From Deltaproteobacteria bacterium (GTDB lineage: Bacteria; Myxococcota_A; UBA9042; PHBI01), in contig JACKFA010000003.1 of assembly GCA_020632715.1 (NCBI GenBank), positions 62,001 through 126,000 on the forward strand: DNA of 64,000 nt. The letters run 5' to 3'. Under the pieces are notes generated by a model. The model was not told where the DNA came from and made no database searches. It saw only the letters and a program-made list of their open reading frames with translations. Positions 42,601-50,134 of the stretch are shown here, in pieces (position 1 is the first letter of the stretch; each line of letters opens with the position of its first letter). A program made the translations under genes and the position numbers.

Positions 42601-43534
42601 GCGCCCGACCGAGCTCCTGCAGTTCGCGAGCGTGCTGCTCGACATCGGCGAGCGCGAGCGCGCCGCGCGGGTGCTCGATCACGTCGGCGAGGGGCTCGCC
42701 CCCGAGGCCGAGCCGCGCTCCTACGCCGAGGCGCTCGCCCTCCGCGCGCGCGCGGCCGTCCAGCGCGGCGACCTCCCCGAGGCGATGCGCTGGCTCGACC
42801 AGGCCCGCGTCGCCATCGATCGCCTGAAGTACCGCGACGCTCGCGCCGCGCGCTCCCTCGACGCCCTCGCGCAGGAGATCCGCGCGGAGATCGCGGTGTC
42901 CCAGGGCGACCGCGACACGGCCCGCGTGAACCTCCGCCAGGCGCGCGACACCTTCCGCGATCTCGGCCGCAACGCCGACGCCCTCCGCTGCCTCGTCGAC
43001 CTCGGGCGCCTCGAGCTCGAGGGCGGGCTCGCCCCGCGCGCCATCGACACGTTCCGCGCGGCGTCACGCCTCGCGGCGGCCGCCGGGCTCCAGCGCGAGG
43101 TCCTGCGCGCCGAGGTCGGGCTCGGCGAGGCGCTCGTCGCCTCGGGCGAGGTGGACGACGGCACGCAGCTCCTCCGCCGCGTGCTCCGGCGCGCCGGCGA
43201 GGAGGACGACCGCTCGAGCGCCTTCGCCCTCGCCGCGGTCGGGATGGCTCAGGCGATGCTCAAGCGCGGCCTCTGGCTCGACGCCCTCCGCTACGTGGAG
43301 CGCGCCCTCGGTGCGGCCCGCTCGGGGCGCGTCGCGGCGCGGGCCTTCGTGTGCGAGGCGCGCGCGTGGCTCGGGCAGGAGCAGCCGCGGAAGGCGGCGC
43401 GGGCGCTCGACGAGGCGCGCATGACCGCGCGCGGCTCGGGCGACGGGCTCCTCGTCGTCGACGTCGAGGCCCTCCGGGCGCCGCTCCCGTTCCCCGAGGA
43501 GCTGCCGGCGCCGACGGTGTCGCTCGCGGGGTGA
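39608..43534 (+). CDS. Large Ser/Thr kinase fused to AAA-type ATPase and TPR region
   Basis: 1308 residues. A zinc ribbon (Cys36, 39, 50, 53) precedes a complete Hanks kinase: GTGGMG loop (82-87), Lys104, HRDLKPDN (Asp199), DFG (Asp220) and SPE in place of APE. Residues about 440-600 look like a degenerate nucleotide-cyclase-type or sensor domain. An ATPase module follows with GARGLGRT (636-643), a P-loop in which Arg replaces the essential Lys, and Walker B VVIALDDAH. The final 450 residues are TPR-like. The layout (kinase, AAA ATPase, TPR) is typical of myxobacterial signalling hubs. GGGGAG precedes the ATG. Confidence 0.9.
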   Translation: MRSPVDTGSMDDAQESAQVESEVDADVEGPGLQMICPACNQLFTKDTFVCTSCGSGLLEIPDAPLLSGSSLDDRYDVDGVIGTGGMGTVYRARQRGMEREVAIKVLHAHYAHDPRAVKRFFREAQAASRLVHPNIVTVYDFGRSTKGQLYMVMELLEGWTLGDMIHYRAPFKPSLAISIAAQICDALEEAHKGRLVHRDLKPDNVLLTTVEDGLWAKVLDFGIARAMRDPDAGLAVAESTVEIAGTPSYMSPEQILGKEPDPRSDLYALGIILFEMLTRQRPFEDESSVALCMKQLNEVPPKVSELAPGARGLDDIVAALLAKRAEDRPQHARDVKKALLACAEARDALDDATDLDPRLPRALSQRTTRADAALLMAQPTLDASAALRGQSPDLGEVLARSGGLLDPLSALGGLEFPGREPAAKPALGRRGPDAANDAPASLAGKGKAQVGAVAQLLVEHPSVLRAGLVLAWLQRRERRDGWHVVAEAQRVAIRVPGGDPLEAASGLVTALVELQGHALRENVALRAGAAAVRSAEEVPAALDLARRLAAGSAHGVVAVPMALGSALDGFEVHPQTGVFLPNAGQVEAGVVRPAGARSPGGDGATLLWGRGLALRRLGQLADEATRSGPVTGTVVGARGLGRTALLRAFTGGRRNIFLRVSPGAAMWPGHTAARLVAACLGVRPLTGRPEDLAQVTATLGGQGRELLELLLADKALEEPPAARALAKLIVDAVDRYADGGPVVIALDDAHFIDRASQELLEMALELAAGKPWLVVATSRWLKPGMFLADSHRVDLRPLSLRASNAMLEAMNVGPRQRHALMAASHGQPLALELLALQDLSGRRMPSGDIVQSLLPDHLRGLEPQDADRAWVAAVLGEPGPEDLAVQAARLYLEAGLTEDLARWLEERLRFIGPIAEAVGRRFIDATSDDEATRRAERCERLGLWRLAAVEYEAAAAVLEPVARRAGQLRAAHMRARAGDVRGAIASYDASLRAGAGRSRPTELLQFASVLLDIGERERAARVLDHVGEGLAPEAEPRSYAEALALRARAAVQRGDLPEAMRWLDQARVAIDRLKYRDARAARSLDALAQEIRAEIAVSQGDRDTARVNLRQARDTFRDLGRNADALRCLVDLGRLELEGGLAPRAIDTFRAASRLAAAAGLQREVLRAEVGLGEALVASGEVDDGTQLLRRVLRRAGEEDDRSSAFALAAVGMAQAMLKRGLWLDALRYVERALGAARSGRVAARAFVCEARAWLGQEQPRKAARALDEARMTARGSGDGLLVVDVEALRAPLPFPEELPAPTVSLAG

Positions 43535-43555
43535 GCGCCCGGGTCGGGCGGCGGG

Positions 43556-43999
43556 TCAGCGGTAGATCGAGAGCGCCCGCGGCCGCGCTGAGGCGTGCTC
43601 GTCGCGGAAGAGATCCTGGACCGTCATCCGGCGGAGCGGCTCGAGGATCGCGTCGTTCAAGACGCTGAGCGGGCTCCGGATGTCGCAGTGGGCCTGCTGC
43701 TGGCAGCCGTCGTGGTCGTCGCCGAGGCAGTCGACGAGCTGCACGTGCTCGTTGAAGAGGTCGAGGACCGAGAGCAGCGGGATCTCCGCGAGGGGGCGCG
43801 AGAGCGCGTAGCCGCCGCCGGAGCCCTTGGTGCCGGCGATGATGTCGGCGTGCTTCAACGCCTGCAGCACCTTCGCGAGCAGCATCTCCGGGATGGCGTA
43901 CCAGGCCGCGATGGACTTCGCGCTCGAGAGCGCCGTCTCGCGGCTCATGAAGCGCAGCGCGAGCAGGGCATACTCGGTCTTCTTGTTCAGCTTCAACAC
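43556..43999 (-). CDS. Rrf2-family transcription regulator, probable Fe-S sensor
   Basis: 147 residues from GTG (MLKLNKKTEYALLALRFM); the frame continues upstream to a TTG but the family starts here. The winged helix is clear: 'LSSAKSIAAWYAIPEMLLAKVLQALKHADIIAGTKGSGGGYALSRPLAEI' including the family GxxGGY-type wing (GSGGGYAL). Three cysteines at 91, 99 and 105 (CLGDDHDGCQQQAHC) sit where IscR/NsrR/RsrR-type regulators bind an iron-sulfur cluster, with a longer first spacing than IscR. Likely senses redox, NO or Fe-S status; targets are not known. It faces the 3' end of the large kinase gene. Confidence 0.9.
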   Translation of the reverse strand: MLKLNKKTEYALLALRFMSRETALSSAKSIAAWYAIPEMLLAKVLQALKHADIIAGTKGSGGGYALSRPLAEIPLLSVLDLFNEHVQLVDCLGDDHDGCQQQAHCDIRSPLSVLNDAILEPLRRMTVQDLFRDEHASARPRALSIYR

Positions 44000-44031
44000 G
44001 GCGTCGATGTAGCCTCGCGCGCCCGGCGCGG

Positions 44032-44823
44032 TCAAGGTGCCGGCCGGCGCGCAGGCGTCCCCGCGCGGATGAGCGCCCAGCTCAGGTGGCTCGGATCGTC
44101 GGGGCCGCAGCCGGCGTCGAGGGGCCGGCTCGCGTCGTAGACGATGAAGTCGAAGCGCTGCCCGGCGACGGTGGTCGGCGCGACGCGCCCCGGGGCGACC
44201 CAGGTCCAGCCGCCGTCGCTCACGAGCCCGAGCTCGCTGTGGACGAGGCGCGCGAGGCAGAGCGAGGGGGTCCGCCGGACGTCCACGTACGCCTCGCGGT
44301 CGCTGCCGCCGCGCTCGACCCGCGTCTCACCCGGGAGGACGCCGTCCGGGAGCCCGTCGTAGCGCACGATGAGCCCGAGGGCCTGGCCGTCCGTGTCCGC
44401 GAGCACGAGCGCGTCGCCGCGGTGCCCGTCCGCGCCGTGCGGCGGGTAGTAGCGGACGCGCACGTCGTCGCCCGGCGCCACCGGGAGGCGTCGCCCACCG
44501 CCGAGGGCGTAGGCGATCCGCACGGTCGCGTCCTCCTCCGTGCGGACGGTCAGCACCTGGAGGGCGCCGCCCGCCTGGGTGTCGTGCGCCACGACCTTCG
44601 CGTGCGGGAGCCAGCCGACGATGGGGCGCGGGGGGACCACCTCGAGCTCCGGCGGCGGCAGGGCCTCCGCGCGCGCAGCGCCCGGCCCGACGGGCAGGGG
44701 AGCGGTGGGCGCGCCGGCGCGCGTCGCGGGCCCGTAGTGCTCGAAGGACGGCCCCGGGCAGCCCGCGGCGAGCGTCAGGGCCGCCGCGATGCTGCACTGC
44801 ACAAACGCGAAAGGCCGCGTCAC
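44032..44823 (-). CDS. Lipoprotein of unknown function
   Basis: 263 residues from the GTG at 44823 (MTRPFAFVQCSIAAALTLAAGC), which gives a compact lipoprotein signal with lipobox AAGC; an ATG ten codons upstream has no ribosome binding site. A Pro/Ala linker is followed by a strand-rich domain ('VVAHDTQAGGALQVLTVRTEEDATVRIAYALGGGRRLPVAPGDDVRVRYYPPHG', 'LVLADTDGQALGLIVRYDG'). Not recognised. The start codon lies in the loop of a strong hairpin that could also terminate rpmB transcripts. Confidence 0.7.
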   Translation of the reverse strand: MTRPFAFVQCSIAAALTLAAGCPGPSFEHYGPATRAGAPTAPLPVGPGAARAEALPPPELEVVPPRPIVGWLPHAKVVAHDTQAGGALQVLTVRTEEDATVRIAYALGGGRRLPVAPGDDVRVRYYPPHGADGHRGDALVLADTDGQALGLIVRYDGLPDGVLPGETRVERGGSDREAYVDVRRTPSLCLARLVHSELGLVSDGGWTWVAPGRVAPTTVAGQRFDFIVYDASRPLDAGCGPDDPSHLSWALIRAGTPARRPAP

Positions 44824-44833
44824 GGCGCGGCCT
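44812..44833 (-). terminator. GC-rich hairpin downstream of rpmB overlapping next start codon
   Basis: On the minus strand AGGCCGCG pairs with CGCGGCCT around CCGTGA, followed by TTTCGCGTTT. It is about 50 bases after the rpmB stop and looks like an intrinsic terminator. The loop contains the GTG start of the lipoprotein gene, so folding could also hide that start. Confidence 0.45.
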
Positions 44834-44884
44834 CTGCGTTCTCGATGCTGCATCGCACCATGGAGGGCGCGACGAGCCCGCGCC

Positions 44885-45136
44885 TCAGCGCGTGTGGCTC
44901 TTCAGAAGCGCGTCATAGTCGACGCCGAGCTTCTTGCAGTAGTCCTTGAGCGTCATCCGGTTCAAGCTCCGGATGGCGCGCGTCGATAGCGACAGACGCA
45001 CGTAGCGCCCCTCCTCCGGGAGGAAGATGCGCTTCGACTGGATGTTCGGGTTCTGACGCTTCTTGGTCTTGTTGTTCGCGTGCGACACGTTGTTGGCAAC
45101 GTTCACGCGCTTACCGGTGAGCTCACAAACTCGCAT
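44885..45136 (-). CDS. rpmB: 50S ribosomal protein L28
   Basis: 83 residues starting MRVCELTGKRVNVANNVSHANNKTKKRQNPNIQSKR, with GAGGGG before the ATG. The 'GKR...NNVSHANNKTKRR' pattern and length are those of L28. The four-cysteine zinc form is not present (a single Cys near the start, another in YCKKLG). It is transcribed alone, away from the MBL hydrolase gene. Confidence 0.97.
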   Translation of the reverse strand: MRVCELTGKRVNVANNVSHANNKTKKRQNPNIQSKRIFLPEEGRYVRLSLSTRAIRSLNRMTLKDYCKKLGVDYDALLKSHTR

Positions 45137-45163
45137 GGTTCCCCTCGCTTTCCGGGACGGGAC

Positions 45164-45191
45164 TGCTAACAAAGCCGCTGTACGGAGTCAA
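45164..45191 (-). promoter_or_regulatory. Putative sigma-70 promoter of rpmB
   Basis: On the minus strand TTGACT (45186-45191, 5/6 match) is 16 bases from TTAGCA (45164-45169), in one of the few AT-richer patches of the window, 28 bases before the rpmB start. Confidence 0.45.
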
Positions 45192-45204
45192 CACAATCGT
45201 CGCC

Positions 45205-46068
45205 ATGTCGCCCTTACCGCCCGACGCCTCCCCGCACTGGACCCGCCCCGCCGAGGGGCTCGACGTGCTCGCGCTGCGGACGCCCACGCTCCCGCCGGCG
45301 ACGCGCACGAACACGTCGCTCTGCGGCCAGCGCGACGTCTGGATCGTCGACCCGGCGACGCCCCACGAGGCCGACCGCGGCCTCCTCCTCGCGACGATCG
45401 ACGCGCTCGTCCGCGAGGGGCGCCGCCCGATGGGCATCGTGCTCACCCACCACCACGTCGACCACGTCGGCGGCGCCGCCTGGCTGCGCGATCGCCTCGG
45501 GCTCGCGATCTGGGCCCACCCCGAGACCGCGCGCCTCCTCGGCGACGCGCTCGAGGTCGACCACGGCGCGGTCGAGGACGACATCTTCCCCGGCTCGCAC
45601 GCGCGCGACGATCGCTGGCACGTCCTCTTCACGCCGGGGCACGCGCCGGGGCATATCTGCCTCTACGAGCCGGTCCGCAGGCTCCTCGTCGCGGGCGACA
45701 TGGTCGCGAGCGTCGGCACCATCGTGATCGCCCCGCCCGAGGGGCACATGGCGACGTACCTCGCGCAGCTCGCGCGCCTCGAGGCGCTCGGCGCGAGCCT
45801 CCTCGTGCCGGCCCACGGGGACGTCATCGCCGAGGCGAGCGAGCGCCTCCGCTTCACCCGCCTCCACCGGCTCGAGCGCGAGGAGAAGGTCGCCGCCGCG
45901 CTCGACGCCGCGCCGCGCGAGCTCATGGAGATCACCCGCGCCGCGTACACCGACGTCCCCGCGGCGCTCCACCGGCTCGCGAGCGCCTCGGCCCGCGCCC
46001 ACCTCGACAAGCTCGTCGACGACGGCGTCGCGCGCGCCCTCACGGACGACCGGTGGGCGCTCGCGTGA
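45205..46068 (+). CDS. MBL-fold metallohydrolase (LACTB2/glyoxalase-II-like)
   Basis: 287 residues. The zinc motif is THHHVDHVGG (His82, His84, Asp86, His87), with further ligands in 'TPGHAPGHICLY', 'LVAGDMVASVGTIVI' and 'LVPAHGDVI'. A C-terminal winged-helix-like extension ('EKVAAALDAAPRELMEITRAAYTDVP...ARAHLDKLVDDGVARA') is characteristic of LACTB2-type hydrolases, which act on RNA or thioesters. The actual substrate is open. GTGA overlap with fdhD downstream. Confidence 0.88.
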   Translation: MSPLPPDASPHWTRPAEGLDVLALRTPTLPPATRTNTSLCGQRDVWIVDPATPHEADRGLLLATIDALVREGRRPMGIVLTHHHVDHVGGAAWLRDRLGLAIWAHPETARLLGDALEVDHGAVEDDIFPGSHARDDRWHVLFTPGHAPGHICLYEPVRRLLVAGDMVASVGTIVIAPPEGHMATYLAQLARLEALGASLLVPAHGDVIAEASERLRFTRLHRLEREEKVAAALDAAPRELMEITRAAYTDVPAALHRLASASARAHLDKLVDDGVARALTDDRWALA

Positions 46069-46913
46069 GCCCCCGGGACGACGACGGCGGCGGCCCCGTC
46101 GAGGAGCCGCTCGTCGCGGTGCGCGTGCGGCGCGCGGGCGGGGAGGGCGTCCTCGACGTCGTCGCCGTCGAGGAGCCGCTCGCCATCCGCGTCGACGACC
46201 GCGACCTGGTCGTGCTCATGCGCACGCCAGGGGACGACGCCGCGCTCGCCGCCGGCTTCCTCCGCACCGAGGGGATCATCGAGGACCGGCGCGATCTCGC
46301 GGCCTTCGACCGCTGCCGCGACCCGGCCGACCGCGACGCCGCCAACGTCTGGCTCGCGCGCCTCGCCGAGGGGGCGCCCGACGTCGCCGCGCGCCTCGAC
46401 GCGGCCCGCCGCCCCTTCGTCACCGGCACGAGCTGCGGGCTCTGCGGGAAGACGACGCTCGCGAGCGTCTTGCAGGCCGTCCGCCCGCACGCCGAGGCCG
46501 CCGTGCTGCCGAGGTCGCTCCTGACCGCCATGACCCGCGAGGCCGCCGCCCGGCAGCCTCTCTTCGCGGCGACCGGCGGCCTCCACGGCGCGTCGCTCTT
46601 CGCGCTCGCGCCGCCGCACCCGGTGCTGGCCGCCGCCGAGGACGTCGGCCGCCACAACGCGGTCGACAAGGTCGTCGGAAGGCTCGTCCTCGCGGGCGCG
46701 GACGCCGCGCCGCCCGCGGCGCTCTGGGTGAGCGGGCGCGCGAGCTTCGAGATCGTGCAGAAGGCGCTCGTCGCCGGCTTCCGCGCGCTCGTGTGCGTCG
46801 GCGCGCCGACCTCGCTCGCGGTCGCGCTCGCGGCCGAGGCGCGCCTGACGCTCGTCGGCTTCCTCCGCCGCGACGGCGCGTGCAACGAGTACTCGGGCGA
46901 CGTCGCCGGCTGA
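46065..46913 (+). CDS. fdhD: FdhD, sulfur carrier for formate dehydrogenase cofactor
   Basis: 282 residues, GTG start overlapping the MBL stop. FdhD passes sulfur from a cysteine desulfurase to the Mo-bis-MGD cofactor of formate dehydrogenase. The conserved pair is in SCGLCG (Cys124, Cys127). Other signatures are 'EEPLAIRVD', 'RTPGDDAALAAGFLRTEGII', 'FAATGGLHGASLF', 'AEDVGRHNAVDKVVG' and 'LWVSGRASFEIVQKA'. No formate dehydrogenase structural gene is in the window. mobA is immediately convergent. Confidence 0.96.
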   Translation: MSPRDDDGGGPVEEPLVAVRVRRAGGEGVLDVVAVEEPLAIRVDDRDLVVLMRTPGDDAALAAGFLRTEGIIEDRRDLAAFDRCRDPADRDAANVWLARLAEGAPDVAARLDAARRPFVTGTSCGLCGKTTLASVLQAVRPHAEAAVLPRSLLTAMTREAAARQPLFAATGGLHGASLFALAPPHPVLAAAEDVGRHNAVDKVVGRLVLAGADAAPPAALWVSGRASFEIVQKALVAGFRALVCVGAPTSLAVALAAEARLTLVGFLRRDGACNEYSGDVAG

Positions 46914-46917
46914 CGGC

Positions 46918-47523
46918 TCACGGCGGCTCGTCGCCGGGCGTCGCGAGGGCGCCGCGGACGAGCGCGTCGAGGGAGTCCTCGGTGTCGAAGTCGCGCACCC
47001 GCTCCGCGCCGTCGGGGCCGAGGTCCGCGGCGTCGAGGCGCGCGAGGCCGAGCCCCTTGAACACCCGCCACAGCGAGCGCTCGCCGCGCTCGAGCGCCGC
47101 CTCGCAGGCGCGGAGGGCCACCGGGCCGAGGTGGGCGCAGAGGTACTGGTCGCGGCCGTCGACGCTCACCACGCGGGCGGCGACCCCGTCGGGGAGCGGC
47201 TCGGCGAGGCGCGCGACGACCGCCGCGTCGACGAGCGGGACGTCGCAGGGGAGCAGCACGATCGCGCGCCCCGGGCGGGCGCGGGCCGCGGTGACCACGG
47301 CCTGGAGCGGCCCCTCGCCGGGGAGGAGGTCGGGGACGGCGCCCGGGTGCCCGCCGCCCACGATCACCACGTCGGCGAGGGCCTCGCGGGCAGCGCGCTC
47401 GACGCGCGCGAGGCTCGTCGCGCCGAGCACCTCGACCCGCGCCTTGTCGCGGCCCATCCGGCGCGAGGCGCCGCCGGCGAGGATCGCGGCGACGGGGGGC
47501 TCGAGGCGGGGCGGCTCGGTCAT
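46918..47523 (-). CDS. mobA: MobA, molybdenum cofactor guanylyltransferase
   Basis: 201 residues. The nucleotidyltransferase signature is AAILAGGASRRMGRDKA, with 'GEGPLQAVVTAARA' and the metal-binding 'VLLPCDVPLV'. It adds GMP to Mo-molybdopterin to make the dinucleotide form used by formate dehydrogenases and other DMSO-reductase-family enzymes. Its 3' end is four bases from that of fdhD, and both act on the same cofactor. Confidence 0.95.
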   Translation of the reverse strand: MTEPPRLEPPVAAILAGGASRRMGRDKARVEVLGATSLARVERAAREALADVVIVGGGHPGAVPDLLPGEGPLQAVVTAARARPGRAIVLLPCDVPLVDAAVVARLAEPLPDGVAARVVSVDGRDQYLCAHLGPVALRACEAALERGERSLWRVFKGLGLARLDAADLGPDGAERVRDFDTEDSLDALVRGALATPGDEPP

Positions 47524-47624
47524 GTCTCGGGGACCTCGGGCGGGCTCGGGTGGCGGCTCGCGTGGTCATAGGGCGCGGCCGCCCCGACGGCAAGCCCGCT
47601 ATCGCGCCGCGGGCGCGGCGGACT

Positions 47625-47653
47625 TTGCGCGACCCTCGCAGATCGCCTATCTT
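47625..47653 (+). promoter_or_regulatory. Putative sigma-70 promoter of the kinase operon
   Basis: TTGCGC (47625-47630) and TATCTT (47648-47653) are 17 bases apart, 31 bases before the ATG at 47684. Partial matches only (3/6 and 4/6). Confidence 0.35.
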
Positions 47654-47683
47654 GGCGGCTCCCGGAGCCTCGAGGAACACCGC

Positions 47684-48538
47684 ATGACGAAAAGGGCCAG
47701 GAGAGGCGTTCGAGCCCTCGTCGCAGTCGTCGCCCTCACCGCGCTCGTCGGCGGCCCCGTGGGCCGCTCCCTCGCCGCGACGCCGGCGGACGCGACCGCC
47801 CGCGCCGAGGAGCTCGGTCAGGAGGCGCGCGCCGCCTACAGCGAGGGGCGCTTCGAGGACGCCATCGCCCTCTACGTGCAGGCCTACGACATCGCGCCGA
47901 CCGCCGGGTTCCTCTTCAACGTCGCCTTCATCTACGACAAGAAGCTCGGCGACGCCGTGCTCGCGCGCCAGTTCTACCAGCGCGTCGCCGACACCGTCGA
48001 CGCGGACCCCGAGCTGAAGGAGAAGGCGCGCGCGGCCATCGCGGCGCTGCCGAAGCCGGGGGAGGAGCCGCCGCCGGACGACAAGACCCCCGGGGACGTC
48101 AAGCCCGGCGACGGCAAGCCCGGCGACGGCACCCCGGGCGACGGGAAGCCCGGGGACGGCAAGAAGCCCGGGGACGGCGTCCCCACGCCCCCGCCCGACG
48201 ACGACGGTGGCCCGAGCGCGCTCCCCTTCGCCCTCATGGGCGGCGGCGGCGTGCTGCTCGTGTCCGGCATCATCATCGGCGCCGTCGCGAGCGGCACCGA
48301 GAGCGACTTCCACGCCGCGACGAGCGCCAAGGCGAAGGCGTCTCTCAAGTCCGACGGCGAGAGCCAGGCGCTCGCCGCCGACGTGCTCATGATCACGGGC
48401 GTCGCCGCGGCCGGGACGGGGCTCCTCATCTACCTCCTGAGCGGCGGTGACGACGACGCCTCCGAGGGGCGCGTTGACGTCGCGCCCGCCGCCATCCCCG
48501 GCGGCGTCGGCGTCTTCGTGCGCGGGAGCCTCTTCTGA
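47684..48538 (+). CDS. Exported TPR protein with PGDG repeats and two membrane helices
   Basis: 284 residues. Signal peptide (ALVAVVALTALVGGPVGRSLAA) then a pair of TPR helices ('ARAAYSEGRFEDAIALYVQAYDIAPTAGFLFNVAFIYDKKLGDAVLARQFYQRVAD'). A linker of seven K/T-PGD-G/V repeats (about residues 137-170) follows, then two hydrophobic segments ('ALPFALMGGGGVLLVSGIIIGAVASG' and 'VLMITGVAAAGTGLLIYLLSG'). This TPR plus double-helix design is common next to myxobacterial kinase genes. TGATG overlap with the next gene. Confidence 0.82.
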   Translation: MTKRARRGVRALVAVVALTALVGGPVGRSLAATPADATARAEELGQEARAAYSEGRFEDAIALYVQAYDIAPTAGFLFNVAFIYDKKLGDAVLARQFYQRVADTVDADPELKEKARAAIAALPKPGEEPPPDDKTPGDVKPGDGKPGDGTPGDGKPGDGKKPGDGVPTPPPDDDGGPSALPFALMGGGGVLLVSGIIIGAVASGTESDFHAATSAKAKASLKSDGESQALAADVLMITGVAAAGTGLLIYLLSGGDDDASEGRVDVAPAAIPGGVGVFVRGSLF

Positions 48539-50094
48539 TGCCGCCGCGACGCCTCCTCCGGGCCCCCGTCCGCCGCGCGCTCCTCGCGGTCGCTGGCGCG
48601 CTCTTCGTCGCGCAGGGCGTCGGCGCCTGCTCGCTCGCGCTCGACTTCGACGCCGAGTGCTCGCGCGACGACCAGTGCGGTCGCGGCGAGGAGTGCTTGC
48701 AGGGCTTCTGCGAGCTGCCGCCCCTCGTCGACCCCGATCCGAACGGCACCTGCACGCGCATCATCGGCCCGGACCCGCGCGAGGCCGACCCCGGCACCGT
48801 CATCCTCCTCGGCTCGCTGCTCCCGAAGAGCGGCGATCTCGGCCCGCTCGGGCAGGCGATGGAGAACGGCGTCGAGCTCGCCGTGACCGAGGTGAACCAG
48901 ATCGGCGGCGTCCTCGGGCGGAAGATCGCCGTGCTCGCCTGCGACGACGGCACGGACATCGAGAAGGCCAAGCGCTCGGCGAAGCACCTCGTGGACGTCG
49001 CGCGCGTCCCGGCCATCATCGGCGCGGGCGCGAGCAGCATCACCATCGACGTGTTCTCGACCGTCGCGCGGCCCGCCGGGGTGCTGATGATGAGCCCGGC
49101 GTCGACGTCGCCGGCGATCACCAGCCTCCCGGACGACGGCCTCCTCTGGCGGACGGCGCCGAGCGACGCCATCCAGGGTCGCGCGGTCGCGGGCCTCATC
49201 GCGGAGCTCGGCTACGCGCGCGTCGCCGTCGTCAACCGCGACGACGCCTACGGCAACGGCCTCGCGCAGGTCGTGCAGCTCGCGCTCTGCGGCGAGACCG
49301 GCTGCGGCGACGCCTACGCGAGCTACATCTACCCGCCGGACTCCGCCGACCCGGCGCAGGCGACGCGGCAGGCCGCCATCATCGGCGAGCTCGAGGCGTT
49401 CACGCCGGACGTGGTCGTGCTCGTCGGCTTCGTCACCGACGGGGTCGCGTTCTTGAACCTCGCGTCCGGGAAGGGGTTTCGCTTCATCCTGACCGACGGC
49501 ATGAAGAGCAGGACGCTCCTCGGCGACCGGCTCGCGACCCCCGATCCGACCGAGCCCGGCGTCGTCGACACGCAGATCCTCTGCGACCTCGTCGGCACCA
49601 ACCCGGGATCGCCCAACCCGACCAACTTCCGCCCCTTCGAGGTGAAGTACGAGGCGCGCTTCGGGGGCAAGCCCAACAACTACGAGGCGCAGGCCTACGA
49701 CGCGGCCTACGCCATCGGGCTCGCGTACGCGGCGGCCGAGGGGGCGGGGCACGCCGACCCCGACGGGCGCGCGCTCGCCGTGGGGCTCACCCGCCTCGTG
49801 GGCGGCGCGAGCGCGATCCGGAGCGGCCCGGACGACTGGAACGTCGGCGTCACCGCGCTCTCCGGGGGGCCGACGAGCCTCGTGGATCTCACCGGCGTCT
49901 CGGGGCTCCTCGACTTCGACACGAGCACCGGCGAGGCCTCCGGGACGATCGACCTCTGGCGATTCGCGCCGGACGCCGCTGACGACGACCAGAAAATTGA
50001 GAACCTCGGAGTCGTCTTGGACGACAGAGGACAGTATATTGCCGGCGTGCTCACCGCTCGGCCCTCCGGGGGAGCGTGCGGGAGCACGCGTTGA
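48538..50094 (+). CDS. Periplasmic ligand-binding lipoprotein (Peripla_BP_6, branched-chain amino-acid type)
   Basis: 518 residues. Signal sequence with lipobox VGAC (Cys31), then a short Cys motif 'CSRDDQCGRGEECLQGFC' that is frequent in myxobacterial surface proteins. The rest is a type I periplasmic binding fold: 'VILLGSLLPKSGDLGPLGQAMENGVELAVTEVNQIGGVLGRKIAVLACDDGTDIEKAKRSAKHLV', 'AIIGAGASSITIDVFSTVA', 'MMSPASTSPAI' and 'KYEARFGGKPNNYEAQAYDAAYAIGLA'. No permease or ATPase genes are nearby, so it may be the sensor for the kinase encoded just downstream rather than part of a transporter. Confidence 0.88.
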   Translation: MPPRRLLRAPVRRALLAVAGALFVAQGVGACSLALDFDAECSRDDQCGRGEECLQGFCELPPLVDPDPNGTCTRIIGPDPREADPGTVILLGSLLPKSGDLGPLGQAMENGVELAVTEVNQIGGVLGRKIAVLACDDGTDIEKAKRSAKHLVDVARVPAIIGAGASSITIDVFSTVARPAGVLMMSPASTSPAITSLPDDGLLWRTAPSDAIQGRAVAGLIAELGYARVAVVNRDDAYGNGLAQVVQLALCGETGCGDAYASYIYPPDSADPAQATRQAAIIGELEAFTPDVVVLVGFVTDGVAFLNLASGKGFRFILTDGMKSRTLLGDRLATPDPTEPGVVDTQILCDLVGTNPGSPNPTNFRPFEVKYEARFGGKPNNYEAQAYDAAYAIGLAYAAAEGAGHADPDGRALAVGLTRLVGGASAIRSGPDDWNVGVTALSGGPTSLVDLTGVSGLLDFDTSTGEASGTIDLWRFAPDAADDDQKIENLGVVLDDRGQYIAGVLTARPSGGACGSTR

Positions 50095-50134
50095 GAAGGC
50101 GACGAACCGCGCGCGCGCTGGCGAAAACGACGAC

